A stretch of DNA of 64,000 nucleotides, taken from positions 5,617,576 through 5,681,575 of the forward strand of contig NC_133294.1 in assembly GCF_005239225.2 (NCBI RefSeq), read 5' to 3'. This stretch comes from Populus alba (Eukaryota; Streptophyta; Magnoliopsida; Malpighiales; Salicaceae). The notes under the pieces are model-generated. The model worked only from the letters and a program-made list of their open reading frames with translations. It was not told where the DNA came from and made no database searches. This document shows positions 1 to 12,813 of the stretch, piece after piece (position 1 is the first letter of the stretch; each line of letters begins with the position of its first letter). The position numbers and the translations under genes are program-made.

Positions 1-1290
1 ATGATAAAATATACACAATCGTAATTAAACAACCAAATTAAATTTAAAAAATAATTACAATGGATTGTAAAAAACACTTGCTAATATTACAACATATATT
101 TCTATTATTTTATTCAAAAACAAAGTAAAAATGAAATGAAATTTGATAAAATAATATCAAAAATATATTACTCAACTTAATACTTTTTAAGAAAATATAT
201 AATATATTTAATATTCATTAATTTTAACAAATTAATTATATTTATTTTTTTTAAAAAAAAAATAGACCAAACACGAGGGTTTGCCAACCCAGACTAGCAC
301 TTAAGCTATTTTTTTCTTCTCTAAACAAGAAAGCTAATGCATCATCTACGAAGGAGAATGATGTTTTATCTATAGAGATAAATAACTTGTCATATGCAAA
401 CTTAATTTCTGACATCTAAAGAGTATTGGAAGACTTTTCAGATATTATTTGATTTAAAAACTTAATTTTAACATATTTTTATTTAAAAACACTTAGAGAA
501 AATCCTTATGATCTCAAAAAACTAATTCATCAACTTCAAAAAAAAAAAAAAAAATACAAAATGGATTAAAAACATAAAATTAATTTTTAAAAAAAAATCT
601 CTTTTTATCTAAACTTTTCATTAATATAAATGCTCGAAAACACTTTGATAATCAAAAACATTTTAATAACACTTTTATCATCAAGAAAAACATATTGATG
701 CTAAACCTAACCATTATTTTCAATAAAATTCAACCAACCAATCTCTCTTTCATCCTTCATTTGTTTTTTATGATTCTCTCTCTTTCTCAAACTCCCACTA
801 TAAAATGCAAATAAAATTATATGATGTGCTAGAAAGGAAATTTGAAAAAATCTAATGGACAAATTAACTTAAAAGGTGCTGACATTTTTTATTAAAAAAA
901 TCACTTTTTTTTTCTTTAATTTTAACTTTCATTCTATTTTTTTTTCAAATAATAAAATTAGATTTGTTTTCATAAAATTTAATGAACTGTAAGGCAATAA
1001 TGTTGTACAAAGTCAATAACGACGTGCTACAATCGTATGTCACGATGAAAGGACGACATGAACACCATCCAATGGTAATCATGTGCCTGTTCTCATTGTA
1101 AAATAACAGTAGAAAGATATAATTAGTACATTAAAAATATAAAAACATTAAAAATAAATATTAATTTAATAATTTTTCAACCAAATAAACTATTAAAACA
1201 CTGTAAAAACCTATCCAAGAACTGTTCGGGTGGTTCCGTGAACTTTCCTGAGTAATAAAAGTTCGGAAGACCCCACACAACCTATCGAAG
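1..1290. other. AT-rich intergenic DNA, no gene seen
   Basis: Very AT-rich sequence with poly-A and poly-T runs. I see no coding region, RNA gene or complete mobile element. The last 100 bases become less AT-rich and lead into the promoter of the ERF gene. Confidence 0.6.
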
Positions 1291-1300
1291 TTTAAATACA
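1291..1300 (+). promoter_or_regulatory. TATA-like element of the first ERF gene
   Basis: The string tttaaataca lies about 105 bases before the ATG at 1402, a usual plant distance allowing for a leader. The leader that follows is C-rich. The assignment rests only on position and composition. Confidence 0.4.
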
Positions 1301-1401
1301 AGTCTAGAGCCCCGTTTTCCACTCTTCAAGCTTCTTCCCGAAACCCCAAAATCCCACGAAATCAACTGCAGCCAAATCCCCTTCCGAGCAATAAGCGAAC
1401 C

Positions 1402-1953
1402 ATGGTATTAAGCTCCCAGAGCCATGAGCTCCCCCTTAATGAGAATGACTCACAAGACATGGTCATATATCAGATGATCAACGAGGCCGGTGCCCCGAAC
1501 AGCAGTACATATAATATACTTCCGAGAAGCCAAATCAACGCCTCAGGCATGCTCCAACCAGCGAGGACAGTCATAGCAAAGAAGCATTACCGGGGCGTGA
1601 GGCGTCGGCCATGGGGCAAATATGCCGCAGAAATTCGTGACTCCACAAGACACGGGGCTCGTATATGGCTAGGCACATTCGAAACGGCGGAGGCGGCTGC
1701 CCTGGCTTATGATAGGGCTGCTTTTAACATGCGTGGCTCTAAGGCCCTCCTTAATTTTCCGGCTGAAGTGGTGGCTGCTATATCAACTCAAAACTGTCAG
1801 CCAATTTTTAGTTCAACAAGGACGTCAGGTAAAAAAGCTATGGATTCATGTGGTAGCTCTAGCACAATAACTATTGCAACATCACAATCTGAATCGGAGA
1901 GCAGCACGAGTGGGGAGTCACGCCGTCAGGGGTCGGATAACCTCGAGAATTAA
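1402..1953 (+). CDS. AP2/ERF transcription factor, ERF subfamily (group IX-like)
   Basis: Predicted nuclear DNA-binding protein of 183 residues from a single exon, as is usual for ERF genes. One AP2 domain spans about residues 63-120: it starts [19 protein letters not shown], contains WLGTF and ends [10 protein letters not shown]. The Ala and Asp in AAEIRD are the ERF-type (GCC-box binding) rather than DREB-type residues. The tail is Ser/Thr-rich and low in complexity (about 125-183); I see no EAR repression motif. The start was chosen because it is the first Met, lies in ACCATGG context and follows a TATA-like site. The 3' flank has a long pyrimidine tract. By memory of the family the domain looks most like ERF2/ERF13-type group IX members, which act in ethylene, jasmonate and pathogen responses. 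That subgroup and any target genes are inference. Confidence 0.93.
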   Translation: MVLSSQSHELPLNENDSQDMVIYQMINEAGAPNSSTYNILPRSQINASGMLQPARTVIAKKHYRGVRRRPWGKYAAEIRDSTRHGARIWLGTFETAEAAALAYDRAAFNMRGSKALLNFPAEVVAAISTQNCQPIFSSTRTSGKKAMDSCGSSSTITIATSQSESESSTSGESRRQGSDNLEN

Positions 1954-3411
1954 TTACTCGCTTTTGCTTAATTTTGTTGAGATAGCGAGGGAAATCTCTA
2001 CCTGGAACGTTTTGAATCGTTCTTCTTTCTTTCTTTCTTTTTTGTCTTGTTTTTTTTTTTTTTTTTTATTGTTTTTTGGGTTTGTATATAAGAAGATGCC
2101 AGTTTGTATGGTTTTAGAGTGCATCAATGCACAAATATAATTGCATCTTTAGAGTGTTATTTCGTAATAAGAAAAGTGCCAGAAAGGCCAGGAGCAAATA
2201 AGAGTTATAGGGAACTAAATTAATTCAACCTGTCCTAAGATTTAAAGCTGTGATTAAAAATTGAAGTTCATACGCAGTGTATAAAAATCCTAAAATCCTG
2301 TGGTTCAAATGTTAATTAACGTGGATGACCGCCGAAAATGTCATTGGATCCAAGAATTATTAATTAATGTCATTTGTGTTTAGCAAGTCTAATATAAAAT
2401 CCCTTACGTCATGTATTATTTTATATAATTTTTATTTAAAAACATATCGAAATAATATTTTTAAAATTTTATTTTTAATATTAACATATTAAAATATTTA
2501 AAAACATTAAAAAAATTAATTTTTTCATAAAAAACCTTTCATAAAATTTTTTTCTAATGGCAAAAACAAACACAAACAATAACAATAACGTAATCTATCT
2601 ATTCTCCCTCACATAACTGTGCAGGACTTTGATACATAAAATCACCGAAACAAATTATCGAATTGATATTGGATTTGTCAAAAAAGCATGCATTTCTTAT
2701 GTAATTGGGATATGGGATGTGGTGACTGAGGTGGGCACATGATTTGGTGGCGTAAATGGAGGTGCTGAGGGTGGTCCAAGAGACCAGCGTTGGTGGCAAA
2801 AGTCTTGCTGGTGCAAGAATTTGTTTGTTTTTTTCCCTTTCTTTTATCATATTCATACAGGGGCATGCCATTGACTGGTTCAATTCAATATTCCAATATC
2901 ATGTGCATGGTATATATATAGTATATTGGGACATTGAACTTTTAAGGTTTTGAATAGTCATCTATAAAACATCCCGATTTCTTAAATTCCATGCTTGCAA
3001 ATTTATTAGGTTCACGTCAAAATGGTTCAAGAATTGGTCGGCTAATTGTAGAGATCAAATTTGACCAAAATTGCTATAATCAATTATCGAAATCGAATTT
3101 GAATCTTCCCTCAATACTATTTCCCACCAGCCCTCCAATTTAGATTAAAGATCAGAATCAAGACGTCACCGTCAGCGTATGAGTGTTTCATTTTGTTTCC
3201 CTTATTTGACTTCTTTTGGCCTGTAAGCCTTCCAGCTGCCACCCGCACCCAATAAGCCTTGAAGAGGTCACGTGTAATTAATGGGGATATAATATTTTTT
3301 TTGTCTCCACAATTACCATGGCATTATACTTTAGTTCCCGAGCTTTAAGAACCAATCCTCCAGTCCTTAAAGTTTACCTCGAGGGATGGAATATTGACGA
3401 GTAACTTGTCT
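1954..3411. other. Intergenic DNA, no gene seen
   Basis: The first 200 bases are probably the 3' UTR of the ERF gene (T-rich tract around 2030-2070). About 2400-2540 resembles the core of the dispersed MITE family found more completely at 3412-3611. The rest has only short, unconvincing open frames. Confidence 0.5.
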
Positions 3412-3611
3412 GTGTTTGGTACTGCAGTTGAATCTGTTTTTCAAAAAATTTCAATTTTTATTTTTGTTAAAATTAAGTGTGATTTGTATTTTTGGATCGT
3501 TTTGATGTGCTGATATCAAAAATGATTTTAAAAAACTAAAAAAAAATAATTAGCATATTTTTCGACACAAAAAACTATTTAAAAAACAATCGTTACCACA
3601 CTTCCAAACAC
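3412..3611. mobile_element. MITE of about 200 bp with imperfect terminal inverted repeats
   Basis: The left end GTGTTTGGTACTG and the right end (read on the other strand, GTGTTTGGAAGTG) form an imperfect terminal inverted repeat. The interior is AT-rich and carries a core reading gatgtgctgatatcaaaaat. Close relatives of that core occur near 2430, 10400, 42080, 48400, 57490 and 63360, so this is a dispersed family. I could not identify a clear target duplication. The superfamily is not settled. Confidence 0.65.
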
Positions 3612-4319
3612 CCTCGCTAGGAGCTAACATTTTGAAATGGGACGCTAGCTAGAGAGTTTAGGGAGCAGATCGATAGACGAAACTTCGAGGAGACAACTTC
3701 GAAGTGCAAACTTAAACTGTTGCTTTATCGATAACTTTAGATCCAAAGTATCTGGTCTGTGAAAATCTTATCAATTTAAAAAGCTGATTCAGTGGCCTAA
3801 AGTGTGGCAATGACTATAAAGCCATCATAGGCCTTATCGAAGTTAGGATCCATTTCGAAGTTCTACTTCCAGACCTTTTAGTGATCCAAACCCCTAGATC
3901 GAGACCGTATTGCTCTTAATTGGAAATTATAGCTTTGCATCTATATATCCTTTTTTATTTTAGTATTAATTCCAAAATTTATGCTATTTATATTTCATGT
4001 TAGGCCCCTGGTCATCGAGAACAAATTTTATATCTCAGATTTCAAACCTGTAAGTTATCTTCAACAATTTTAACTATTTTTTTTAGGGTTTTGAGGGCAA
4101 TATACCCTGTTCTATTTTTATATGTCGTGTCACATCTGATTTCACTCAAAATCAATTCTCCAAGAAAGTGTACAAAAGTTTTTATCTTAAATTTGACAGA
4201 GGAGGCCTTCAGCTTAATTTGTTGTTGGTGTACGACTCTACAACTTCTAGTCTCTGCTAGATGCCATGCTTGGGCACTGTTATAGATTTGTGACATACTT
4301 ATATGTTATTATGGATTTA
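3612..4319. other. Intergenic DNA, no gene seen
   Basis: Mixed composition with short open frames on both strands, none with a recognisable motif. Nothing supported. Confidence 0.5.
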
Positions 4320-5620
4320 TAAAAAAACTTAAATAACAAAAAACATATGGAAAAAGATTATTGGAATTTATAATGTTTTCAAGAAAAAATTAAACTATAA
4401 AATTAAGTTCTCAATCAACTTAATACTAAAAAAATAAAATCGACAAAAATATTTTTGAAAAAAATCATAAAAAAAGGAAGAAAAATTATTTAGAAAAATA
4501 CTGTAGCAATCTATAATGTTTTGTGAGGAAATATACAGTTGTAATTCTCAACCAACTCAATATTTAAAAAATAAAATCAACAAAGATAATTTTAAAAAAT
4601 ATCACAACAAAAAAAAAACAAAAGAAAAAAAACATATAGGGAAACACTATAGCAATCTATAGTGTTTCATGAAAAAATCTACAGTTGTAATTTTCAACCA
4701 GCTCAATATCAAAAACAATAAAATCAATAAAGATAATTTAAAAAAAATCACGTGAGGAAATATTATAGCAATCAACAGTGTTTTAAAGAAAAAAATTGCA
4801 AAACTAAATTTTCAACCAGCTCAGTATGAAAAAAAAAATTCAACAAAAAAAATTTGAAAAAAATTCGATAAAAAAAAATATATAGGGAAACATTGTAGTG
4901 AGGCAAAAATCATATGAGGAAACACTGTAGCAATTCATAGTGTTTTAAAGAACTACAAAGCTAAATTCTTAATCGGTTCAATATGAAAAAAAAAATCGAC
5001 AAAGACAATTCTGAAAAAAAAAATCATTAAAAAAAATCATGTGGAGAAACATTATAGTAATCTACAATGTTTTAAAGAAAAGAACTATAAAAATAAATGT
5101 TCAACCAGTTCAATATTAAAAAAATAAAATTGACAAAAAAAAATTCTAAAAAAACACAAAAAAAGAAGAAAATTTTGGAAAAAAAAAAACATGTGGAGAA
5201 ATGCTGCAACAAAGCAAAAACCATATGGGGGAAAATACTATAGAAATCAACAGTGTTATATATATATATATAAACTATGAAGCTAAATTCTTAACCAGTT
5301 TAATATGAAAAAAAATAAAATCGACAATGATAACTTTGAAAAGAAAAAAAAGAAAAAAAAATCATGTAGGGAAATATTGTAGCAATCCTGAATCCACAAT
5401 GTTTTAAAGAAAAAAACTATATATATAAATTCTCAACCAGTTTAATATTAAAAAAAAATTAGTAAAGATAATTTTGAAAACAAAACATACAAAAAAAGAA
5501 GTAATTTTGGGGAAAAAAAAAAAAAATAAACATGTAAAATGAAAAAAAAAGAAACAAAAATGAAATAAAAAAAAAACATGTAAAGAAAATTACATTATTT
5601 TCTCCACACGTTTTAGAGTA
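4320..5620. repeat. Degenerate AT-rich tandem array, each unit with a hairpin
   Basis: About eight diverged units, spaced roughly 105-190 bases apart, share the same order of words: a gaaacactgtag...ctacagtgttt inverted repeat, then an aaattctcaaccagttcaat block, then aaaatcgacaaagataatttt, then poly-A-rich spacer. The cleanest hairpin is at 4641-4668, with 12-base arms and a 4-base loop. Other copies centre near 4510, 4765, 4930, 5060, 5240 and 5385. No coding potential is visible. Confidence 0.75.
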
Positions 5621-7082
5621 TTGATAAATACAAAACTTGTTGGCCCTCTTTTCCTCATCGACAAAATGTTATATTCCTTGCTTCATATACATCCATTAGT
5701 CATTTCTTTTATCTTATTCAATCTTTTCATAATCCTCAAATATGGTATATCATTACATTGTCACAACTAGTTTTTTACCCTCATTTTCCAAAACCTTTTC
5801 AAAAAATAAAATAAACTAATAGAAATAATAAATCTAAATTTTTCAAAAATAATATATATCTTTTTGGTGTAATTTCGTCAATCTACTACTATTTTATGAT
5901 GCCTTCATGTATTTTATTTTTAGTGAAAAATTTTTAGAAAAGAGAAAATAAAGTACTAAAATTTTTAAAAAAGAAATTAAAATAATAAAAATGAAATGAA
6001 ACGAAAAGATTGGTGAGTAAAATAAAAAATAAAAAAAAGGGAACAAAATGACCTTAAAATTATAACCCTCTCCCCAAGTAACTGAAAATAAGATATAAGA
6101 AAGGAGAATATTATAAGAGAAGAAAGGAAAGGATAAAAACAAATATAAATAAAAGAGAAAGGAAAGAAAGAAAAACCAGTCATTCTCTCTAAAAAGAAAT
6201 GACTGGTTCAGAATACAAAAAACTAAAAAGACAAAACAAAGAGGAAAAATCACAATAGTTATCTCTGCTTTCACCTTGACAAAGTCCGGCAGCCATCATT
6301 CTCTCTTTGTTTTCTCTTTTTTTCTAGCCACTCCATTACTGACCGCCGTATCCTCCAACCAAAACAAAGCACGTACGCTAATCCGAAACATCTACAAATC
6401 AAATATACTTTCCCTTCTCTCATCAAGCGACCACCACCATCACTAATCATCCACTGTTCATCCTTTTCATTGCCATTTTCCAAACCCTCACGCTGTTAAA
6501 ACACTCAACACAACCCAAATCGTTGTCCTCTCTCTAACCGAGCCAGTTCAACCCACCCTTGAACCTTTCTTGAACCGACCTCCACCTGAATCACACCACC
6601 AAATCATTGAGCAACACCAAACAGACCTGAACCACATCACCAACGATAGTAGTAAAAACCTAACACATAAAAAACTTGTTTGAAATGGAAGTAGAAAAAA
6701 GGCTTAAACCTCTGATCATATGAGGAAAAGTGTGAATCACTGTTAGTGGTAACCAGTGGAAAGGGATTGAAAGCTTAAATTTCTAGCATTTGTATGCAGG
6801 TTTGATGCCCGCGTATGAAGTACATTCACCGCCATCCCACATGCGGCAAACATGCCAGCGCGTCCAGCACATGTGCCACCACTATGTACCAGTTCCTGTT
6901 GTTCCAGCAGTGTTCCAGGTAAAACAGCTTTCCCTCCTGTAACTCATTTTTATCTTTTCTTAGTTTACTCTTATCCATTTCCAAGTCCACAGTTTATCGA
7001 AATGTCCCATGCCACACACATTATAGGAAGATTAAAAAAGATAAAACGTATATATGACTAATGAACCTATAAGCAACAAGCT
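5621..7082. other. AT-rich then pyrimidine-rich intergenic DNA, no gene seen
   Basis: 5890-6270 is strongly purine-rich on the plus strand, which produces artefactual Phe-rich frames on the minus strand. 6280-6680 is C/A-rich. Nothing with a family motif. Confidence 0.5.
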
Positions 7083-7790
7083 GTTCATTTGTGCATCAAG
7101 CTCCTTCCTCAGGTATAGGGCATTATAAATGGTATCAAAACCATCCCTAGTTTACTGTGGCAACTAAGAGCTATGCGAGACAAAGTGCTACATCTTTGTA
7201 CAGAGTGGAAGACACCTCTTGAACCCATAGGAGCCGCCTCTAGAATCCTACAGTGTTCAAGGCTCGATCATGGACTATGATTGTAGTGCGATGGGGACAC
7301 GACAAACTCAAGAAGGTAGAATGTCATGTCCTTCATCTCACATCTAAGGATTATTGGGAGATTGAGTAGATAAAAGGTATGGTTAAATATGTTCAACAAG
7401 GAATATTTTTTTTTTTGGGTTATGAGGATAGGAGGCCTTATTAGTGCTATACTTGTAGACATAGAAGCTATTCATTTAAGCACCAAACCTCTCCCTCGAG
7501 TTTGGGTGCATTATAAATGATATTAAAGCTGAGCCTAGCCATGTGTGGGAACCATGTCCCTTACGGAACAAAATGCTCTACCTTTGTAAAGGATGAGAGC
7601 TACCTCTTGAATTACCCGTAGGAGCCGCCTCTAAATATTCCTACACTTTCTGGGGATCAATCCAAGACTATGGTTGTGGTATAACGGGGACATTAATTAC
7701 ACACTTAAGAGGGAAAGAATGCGATGCCACATATTCCATATCTAAGAATTCTGTCGAGATTTAATAAAACAAAAGAAATGGCTATGTTAT
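7083..7790. repeat. Two diverged direct repeats of about 310 bp, period 391
   Basis: Unit one (about 7083-7395) and unit two (about 7473-7790) share the same sequence order. Shared words include gcattataaatg(g/a)tat, ctacctttgta-like text, cctcttgaa, tagg followed by agccgcctcta, and a closing agattga/agattta segment. Each unit has an AGCCGCC word (7232-7238 and 7623-7629). The tggtatcaaaa stretch near 7131 resembles a degenerate primer-binding site, so an old LTR-derived repeat is possible but unproven. Confidence 0.6.
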
Positions 7791-7794
7791 ACAT

Positions 7795-8640
7795 CTAGAA
7801 AGAGGAAAACAAACTGTCCAGGTAGTCACTCCCCAGGTCCTGAAATTCTACCACGTCGAAATCATCCACAGACAATTCTTCTACGCAAGCCATTCTATGA
7901 AGTCCAGGTTGTTCCATAATGATTAAATCATTGTTCACTTCCCAATCTCTTGATACCCTTCTTCCAGGGATCACTGAAACTTTGTCACCGCTTCCCAGAA
8001 TTGTGCAAGACGTGTCATACCCTTGTGAAGTTGTGGTAGATGAAACACTGTAGTCATTTTTGGAGCAGTCAATGACCATTGCCTTGGCTACTGCTTCAAG
8101 TGGGAAGTTGAGGTATGTCTTGGGGCCTCTAATTCTCAAAGCAGCCTTATCATAAGCCAAAGCTGCTTCCTCAGCTGTTTTAAAAGTTCCGAGCCAAACT
8201 CGAGCTCCTTTTCTCGAAGAGTCCCTTATCTCTGCTGCATACTTGCCCCAAGGCCGCCTCCTTACTCCCCGGTAGTGTCTGGTGGTCACTTTCTCTGTTT
8301 TCACAGTATTCTCTTCGGAGCTTAGGCTGCTGGGGCCTTTGTTTTCTGCTCTATCATTGGAAGTAAGTTCTTTATAGTTAATTTCAGGAATGATTCCATC
8401 AAGAAGTCCCTCCCAGGACTCAGTACCCATCGATATCCATCTGCCTAGACTTGGTAGCCTTTCTAGAACCTCCATTGACCCATCTCTACTATCAAGACTA
8501 GGCAATTCCTGCGATGATTTAAACTCTTCTTGGTCGTCATTGCTTTCTACTTTGTCTCCTTTATGTTCTCCAATGTAGCTTGCCCAAACATTCTCTAGGA
8601 TTCCTTCAGATGTTGCCCGATGATCACTTTGTATAGCCAT
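7795..8640 (-). CDS. ERF091: AP2/ERF transcription factor, ERF091-like (group IX)
   Basis: Predicted nuclear DNA-binding protein of 281 residues, single exon. Residues about 123-180 form one AP2 domain beginning [19 protein letters not shown] and ending [10 protein letters not shown], with the ERF-type Ala/Asp pair. The N-terminal half is acidic and has a conserved-looking block [19 protein letters not shown] (63-81). The C-terminus (259-281, ending [19 protein letters not shown]) is acidic and hydrophobic, like the activating C-terminal motif of group IX factors. It is therefore probably an activator on GCC-box promoters. The Arabidopsis neighbour of the deacylase and SNI1 genes found here is ERF091 (At4g18450, from memory), which supports the orthology call. 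It could instead be another group IX member. The gene is intact. Confidence 0.92.
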   Translation of the reverse strand: MAIQSDHRATSEGILENVWASYIGEHKGDKVESNDDQEEFKSSQELPSLDSRDGSMEVLERLPSLGRWISMGTESWEGLLDGIIPEINYKELTSNDRAENKGPSSLSSEENTVKTEKVTTRHYRGVRRRPWGKYAAEIRDSSRKGARVWLGTFKTAEEAALAYDKAALRIRGPKTYLNFPLEAVAKAMVIDCSKNDYSVSSTTTSQGYDTSCTILGSGDKVSVIPGRRVSRDWEVNNDLIIMEQPGLHRMACVEELSVDDFDVVEFQDLGSDYLDSLFSSF

Positions 8641-10374
8641 GTTGTCATTTACATAACAAAAAAAAGCTAGCTAATTTAACACAAACAAAAGAAAGGGAGG
8701 ATGATTGGAAAATGTTAAGAAATATATAAAAAAAGGTCACGCATAATCTGTTAATTAACAGCTAACGTATCCTAATCCCATTACATTGATGTGATTCTAA
8801 TCCACTGGGAAACTTGTGCTTTAATCCACTGAACAGCTAAAGTTTTGGAGGATAATAGAATTTGAACACTAAGAAAGATGTGGATTTGTGTATTTTAAGG
8901 CTTCTCTGTTGACTTGTGTGCATGCATGTCCTAATCATTTGCTAGGATTTATCTGTGTACGCCTTGTGTGCCCTACATATTTTATTGGAAAGCCTTCCAG
9001 TAGTTCATGATCAATTACATGAGAGACGGAATTAAGGGATTTGAAAGCTGGCAGGAGAATCTGCTGAGTTTTATATTGCTCTCGCTTTGCTGCATCTTAT
9101 ATATGGAATACAAGGAACAAAAAAAAATTAAATAAGGAAATTTGTAAATAAAAATAAAATATCGGGACAATAATCATCTCATTACATTACACATTTGATT
9201 ACATTACATTACAAGTTACCAAACATAAAAGTTTGTCTTAGATCTAAAAATTGTTGAAACACCTATACTGGCCATTTCTTATCCCCAGATGCGGACTGAA
9301 TCATTTCTTACATTACATTACACATTTGTTTTTGTTCAAGCATTATTTGGAGATAGTTGCTATATTATTACACCAACTTTGCACCGCTTTTGTCCTTCTA
9401 TTAATTTTTCTATTATCTAATGACGTGTTATTTTCCCTTAAAATGCTCCAACTTTCATTTTATTTCATTCAATTACTTTAAAAAATCATGTTCCCGTTGA
9501 GATTCCTAGTTTGAAGGTCCTTTCCAGGCATTCCTTTTCGTCTCAAATCTTACCACTCGGAGGCCACATTAAAGCATTCTTTATCTCTTGATTATTTACC
9601 AGCACTATTGAATACACAAAGAAGTAACTCCACGAGCCAGATGCTAGCTTTTTAATTATTGAACTGAAGGCTTCTGTATAGAGAGCGTTCTGCTGCAAAC
9701 TTTTCGAACTGTTATAAAGTTTCTGTATAGAAAGGTTCCTCCAAACTAATTGTGAGAGGAAACTGCATATCATATGCTCATATGCTTGCAACAGTATGGA
9801 TCTTGAATACAGTGATTGTCAAATAGCCTAAGCTATTAGGTTATGGGGCCATCCTTATTTAGAAACACTGAAGCTTTTTTTTTTTTTAATCTTTAATTCA
9901 GAGTAAATATTAAAGTTCTATGTGCTGGTCTACTCATTGGCTTTGAAAAACAGGCCTCCCATCTAAATTACACTACAGGACCAACAGTTTCAGAATTCTG
10001 GTGATCATTTCTTGGCTGGTGATCAAGAATGTCACCTCGATTAAGATAGAGAGAGAGCAATTGCTGGGCATAAAAGAAAGAAAGAAGAATAGAATCACAC
10101 GCTCGGGACATCAACATTCGAACCCAGAAAGAAGGTATGTACATGCTTGTAACCGAAGCAGCAGTAGATTTTACACGGATTCAATGCATTGGAGTGAGAA
10201 AACTTATAATATTAACTGCAATGCCAAAGGGGTACGTCATAATCAGCCGCCCCAGGAATATTTTAGTGCCTAGTATGCTTAATCAATTTATCAACTCTTT
10301 TGCTTTTTTCATACGTTATGAAATGATCTCATATCCTTGCAAATGAGGCGCTTTTATAAGAGAGGGGGGTTTTA
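8641..10374. other. Upstream region of the second ERF gene and intergenic DNA
   Basis: No gene seen. 9170-9340 repeats cattacatta words. Short open frames at 9250-9480 and 9543-9791 have no motif. Regulatory sites for the ERF gene are likely within the first kilobase but I cannot name them. Confidence 0.45.
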
Positions 10375-10570
10375 GTGTGGTTGTAATTATATTTTAAAAT
10401 ATATTTTTATTTAAAAATATATTAAAATAATACTATTTTAATTTTAAAAATTTATTTTTGATATAATATATCAAAATAAATATGAAAAGATTAAACAAAT
10501 ATTAATTTTAAACAAAGACAAAAAAAAATTAAAATACTTTTAAAACATAAAAATAAATAATATCACCATC
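10375..10570. repeat. MITE-family remnant, very AT-rich
   Basis: The string resembles the core of the element at 3412-3611 (tttttgatataatatatcaaaata and flanking A/T words) but the ends are not recognisable. A short (ATT)n tract follows at about 10881-10905. Confidence 0.4.
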
Positions 10571-10894
10571 TTAGCTAGTAGGTACACATGTTTATTGGAT
10601 TCCATTTTTAGTATATATCTTAATTTAGGACCTGGTTCAAAAAAAATAAAGTAAAAAGGAAAAGGAAAATGAAAATAAAAAGTCATCAAAAAAATTAAAT
10701 ATGGATTTTTCTCGTGAGAAAAGATAAAAATAAAAACAAGAATATGAATTAGTTTATTTTTTAAAATGATATATTTTTATTTATTTATTACATATTAACT
10801 ATTTTTACCATTATTACCCCCTTACTACACTACCATCACCATGATGGTTAAAACATTAATTTTTTTTTTATATATAAATATTATTATTATTATT

Positions 10895-11310
10895 ATTATT
10901 ATTATATCATATTCTACCATCATTTTCCCACCACCTCCTATAATGGTGACATAACTTTTAAAATATATTATTATTATTACTGTAATATTATCACTATCTC
11001 ACAATCTACATCTCCTTCTCAACCATATAATATTATTGTATCAAATTTTACCATCATTTTCCCACCACCTTCTATAATGATTACATATATTTTAAAATAT
11101 ATTATTGTTATTACTGTAATATTATCACTATCTCACAATCTACTTCTCCTTCTCAACCATATAATATTATTGTATCAAATTCTACCATCATTTTCCCACC
11201 ACCTTCTATAATGATGACATATATTTTAAAATATATTATCGTTATTACTGTAATATTATCACTATCTTACAATCTACTTTTCCTTCTCAACCATCTTTAC
11301 TAATATTACA
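10895..11310. repeat. Tandem repeat, three units of about 134 bp
   Basis: The phrase ccatcattttcccaccacc recurs at 10917, 11051 and 11185, exactly 134 bases apart. The following text (ataatg, attttaaaatatatta, ttactgtaatattatcac, ctccttctcaacca) repeats with few differences. Units two and three are the most alike. Non-coding minisatellite. Confidence 0.85.
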
Positions 11311-12810
11311 ACAATCACCTTTATTATTTGTATTGCCATCAATATTTCTAAGATTATTTATTAATCTTTAATTATTTTATTTTAACCTGATAACACTTTC
11401 CTCCTTACATTTAAAAAATTACTTTGATTAAAAGATAAAAATATTGCCCCTATATATTCACAACCTATATCTCAAAAATATAATTCTTATTTTCTCTCTC
11501 TTCAATTAAAATCTCATCTCCTCCTCTCTCTCAAAATCTATCAAAATTTACATAAAATCTCCACGTTATAATTAAATTTATCGTCAATTTCGTACTAGAA
11601 ATAGGAAATAAAAATCAAACACTATAATTATCTATTAGCATACAAATCCGTGTTTTATTACACACAATCACAGCAAAATGAACCCATCAATAAATAAATA
11701 AAAACCGTAAATAATTAACAAATTTCTATATAAAAAAAAAGGAGCCTAGGGAAAAAGTAAATCCCTAATTAAATATGCTATAAATAAAATCAGGCGTTGT
11801 GGTTGTATGTGCACATCTGGTTGGTGGCGAGGAGATGGACTAGCTAGTTCGGGTTTGGATAGTGGCTATTGATGGCTGAAGAATGGTGGTTATTGTGAAG
11901 GGTTACTAGTGGTTTGAGTTTGTTGATTTTTCTGCTATGGTGGTGGAAACGAAGGCCTATATGCTATACTAGATTTGATGGTTGGGTTGTGTTAGTCTCA
12001 GTTTTGTCACAGCTTAGATGGTGATTTTGACGGTGGAGAAAATGGCTAGGTTTGGTGGTGGGGAAGAAGATGCGGCTGAGCTGGTTCTATTGGTACTCTT
12101 ATGACGCCTTTTATAGTCACTAGACATTCTTTGTTGAATCATAGATCGATAATATATGTATAAAAGAAATATGGGATTAAGGTTGAATTATATCCTATTC
12201 TATTGTGTTTTTTTATATTTTCTGAGCTAATTTGAATTTGTTTTTCTATTTTCTTCTTCCACTTATAAAGGCACTTTGGGTAAATATTCTTGCAAATAAA
12301 ACTAATTTCATTCTTTATGAAATTCTATTTGAAAGAAAATTTAGGAATTGCAGGTTCAAATTTATAAGACTTGGATCTTGATTAAAAGGACAAAAAATAT
12401 ATATATACAGTAAGAGGATCAGATACATATATGATAAGGGCACTTTGAATAATAAATCAATTATATGGAAAACATATAATAATTCAGAAAATTTTCGTTA
12501 ATTGAGTGTTATCAATTTTATAAATAGTAGTATGTAAAAAATTAATATTTTTTTTTAAATATAGAAGGAAAAATATTACTTAAACCTTAGGAGGTTTACA
12601 TTAATTTTTCCTAAATTTTATTTTGATTCTTTATTATTATTACAAAAATAGTATTGGAATTAAAATGTCGATTCCTTCACCATGGGCCGGCTTGTAATAA
12701 GTTCACCTTCGTGATGGACATGCTGAGCCTTATTCGTCCAACATTTTATATTTTCATGATATATTCTTCTTTGCGGAGAAATCATTCTCTTTAGCAAAAC
12801 AAAATCACCT
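11311..12810. other. Intergenic DNA, no gene seen
   Basis: AT-rich. A G-rich stretch at 11790-12080 has triplet-like ggtggt words, but no open frame of useful length and no motif. Nothing supported. Confidence 0.5.
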
Positions 12811-12813
12811 TTA

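Noticed and set aside
5894..6274. 126-codon minus-strand frame rich in Phe and Leu
   Set aside because: It mirrors a purine-rich low-complexity stretch on the plus strand and has no family motif.
10001..10346. Two overlapping plus-strand frames
   Set aside because: Neither has a recognisable motif, and the codon content looks random.
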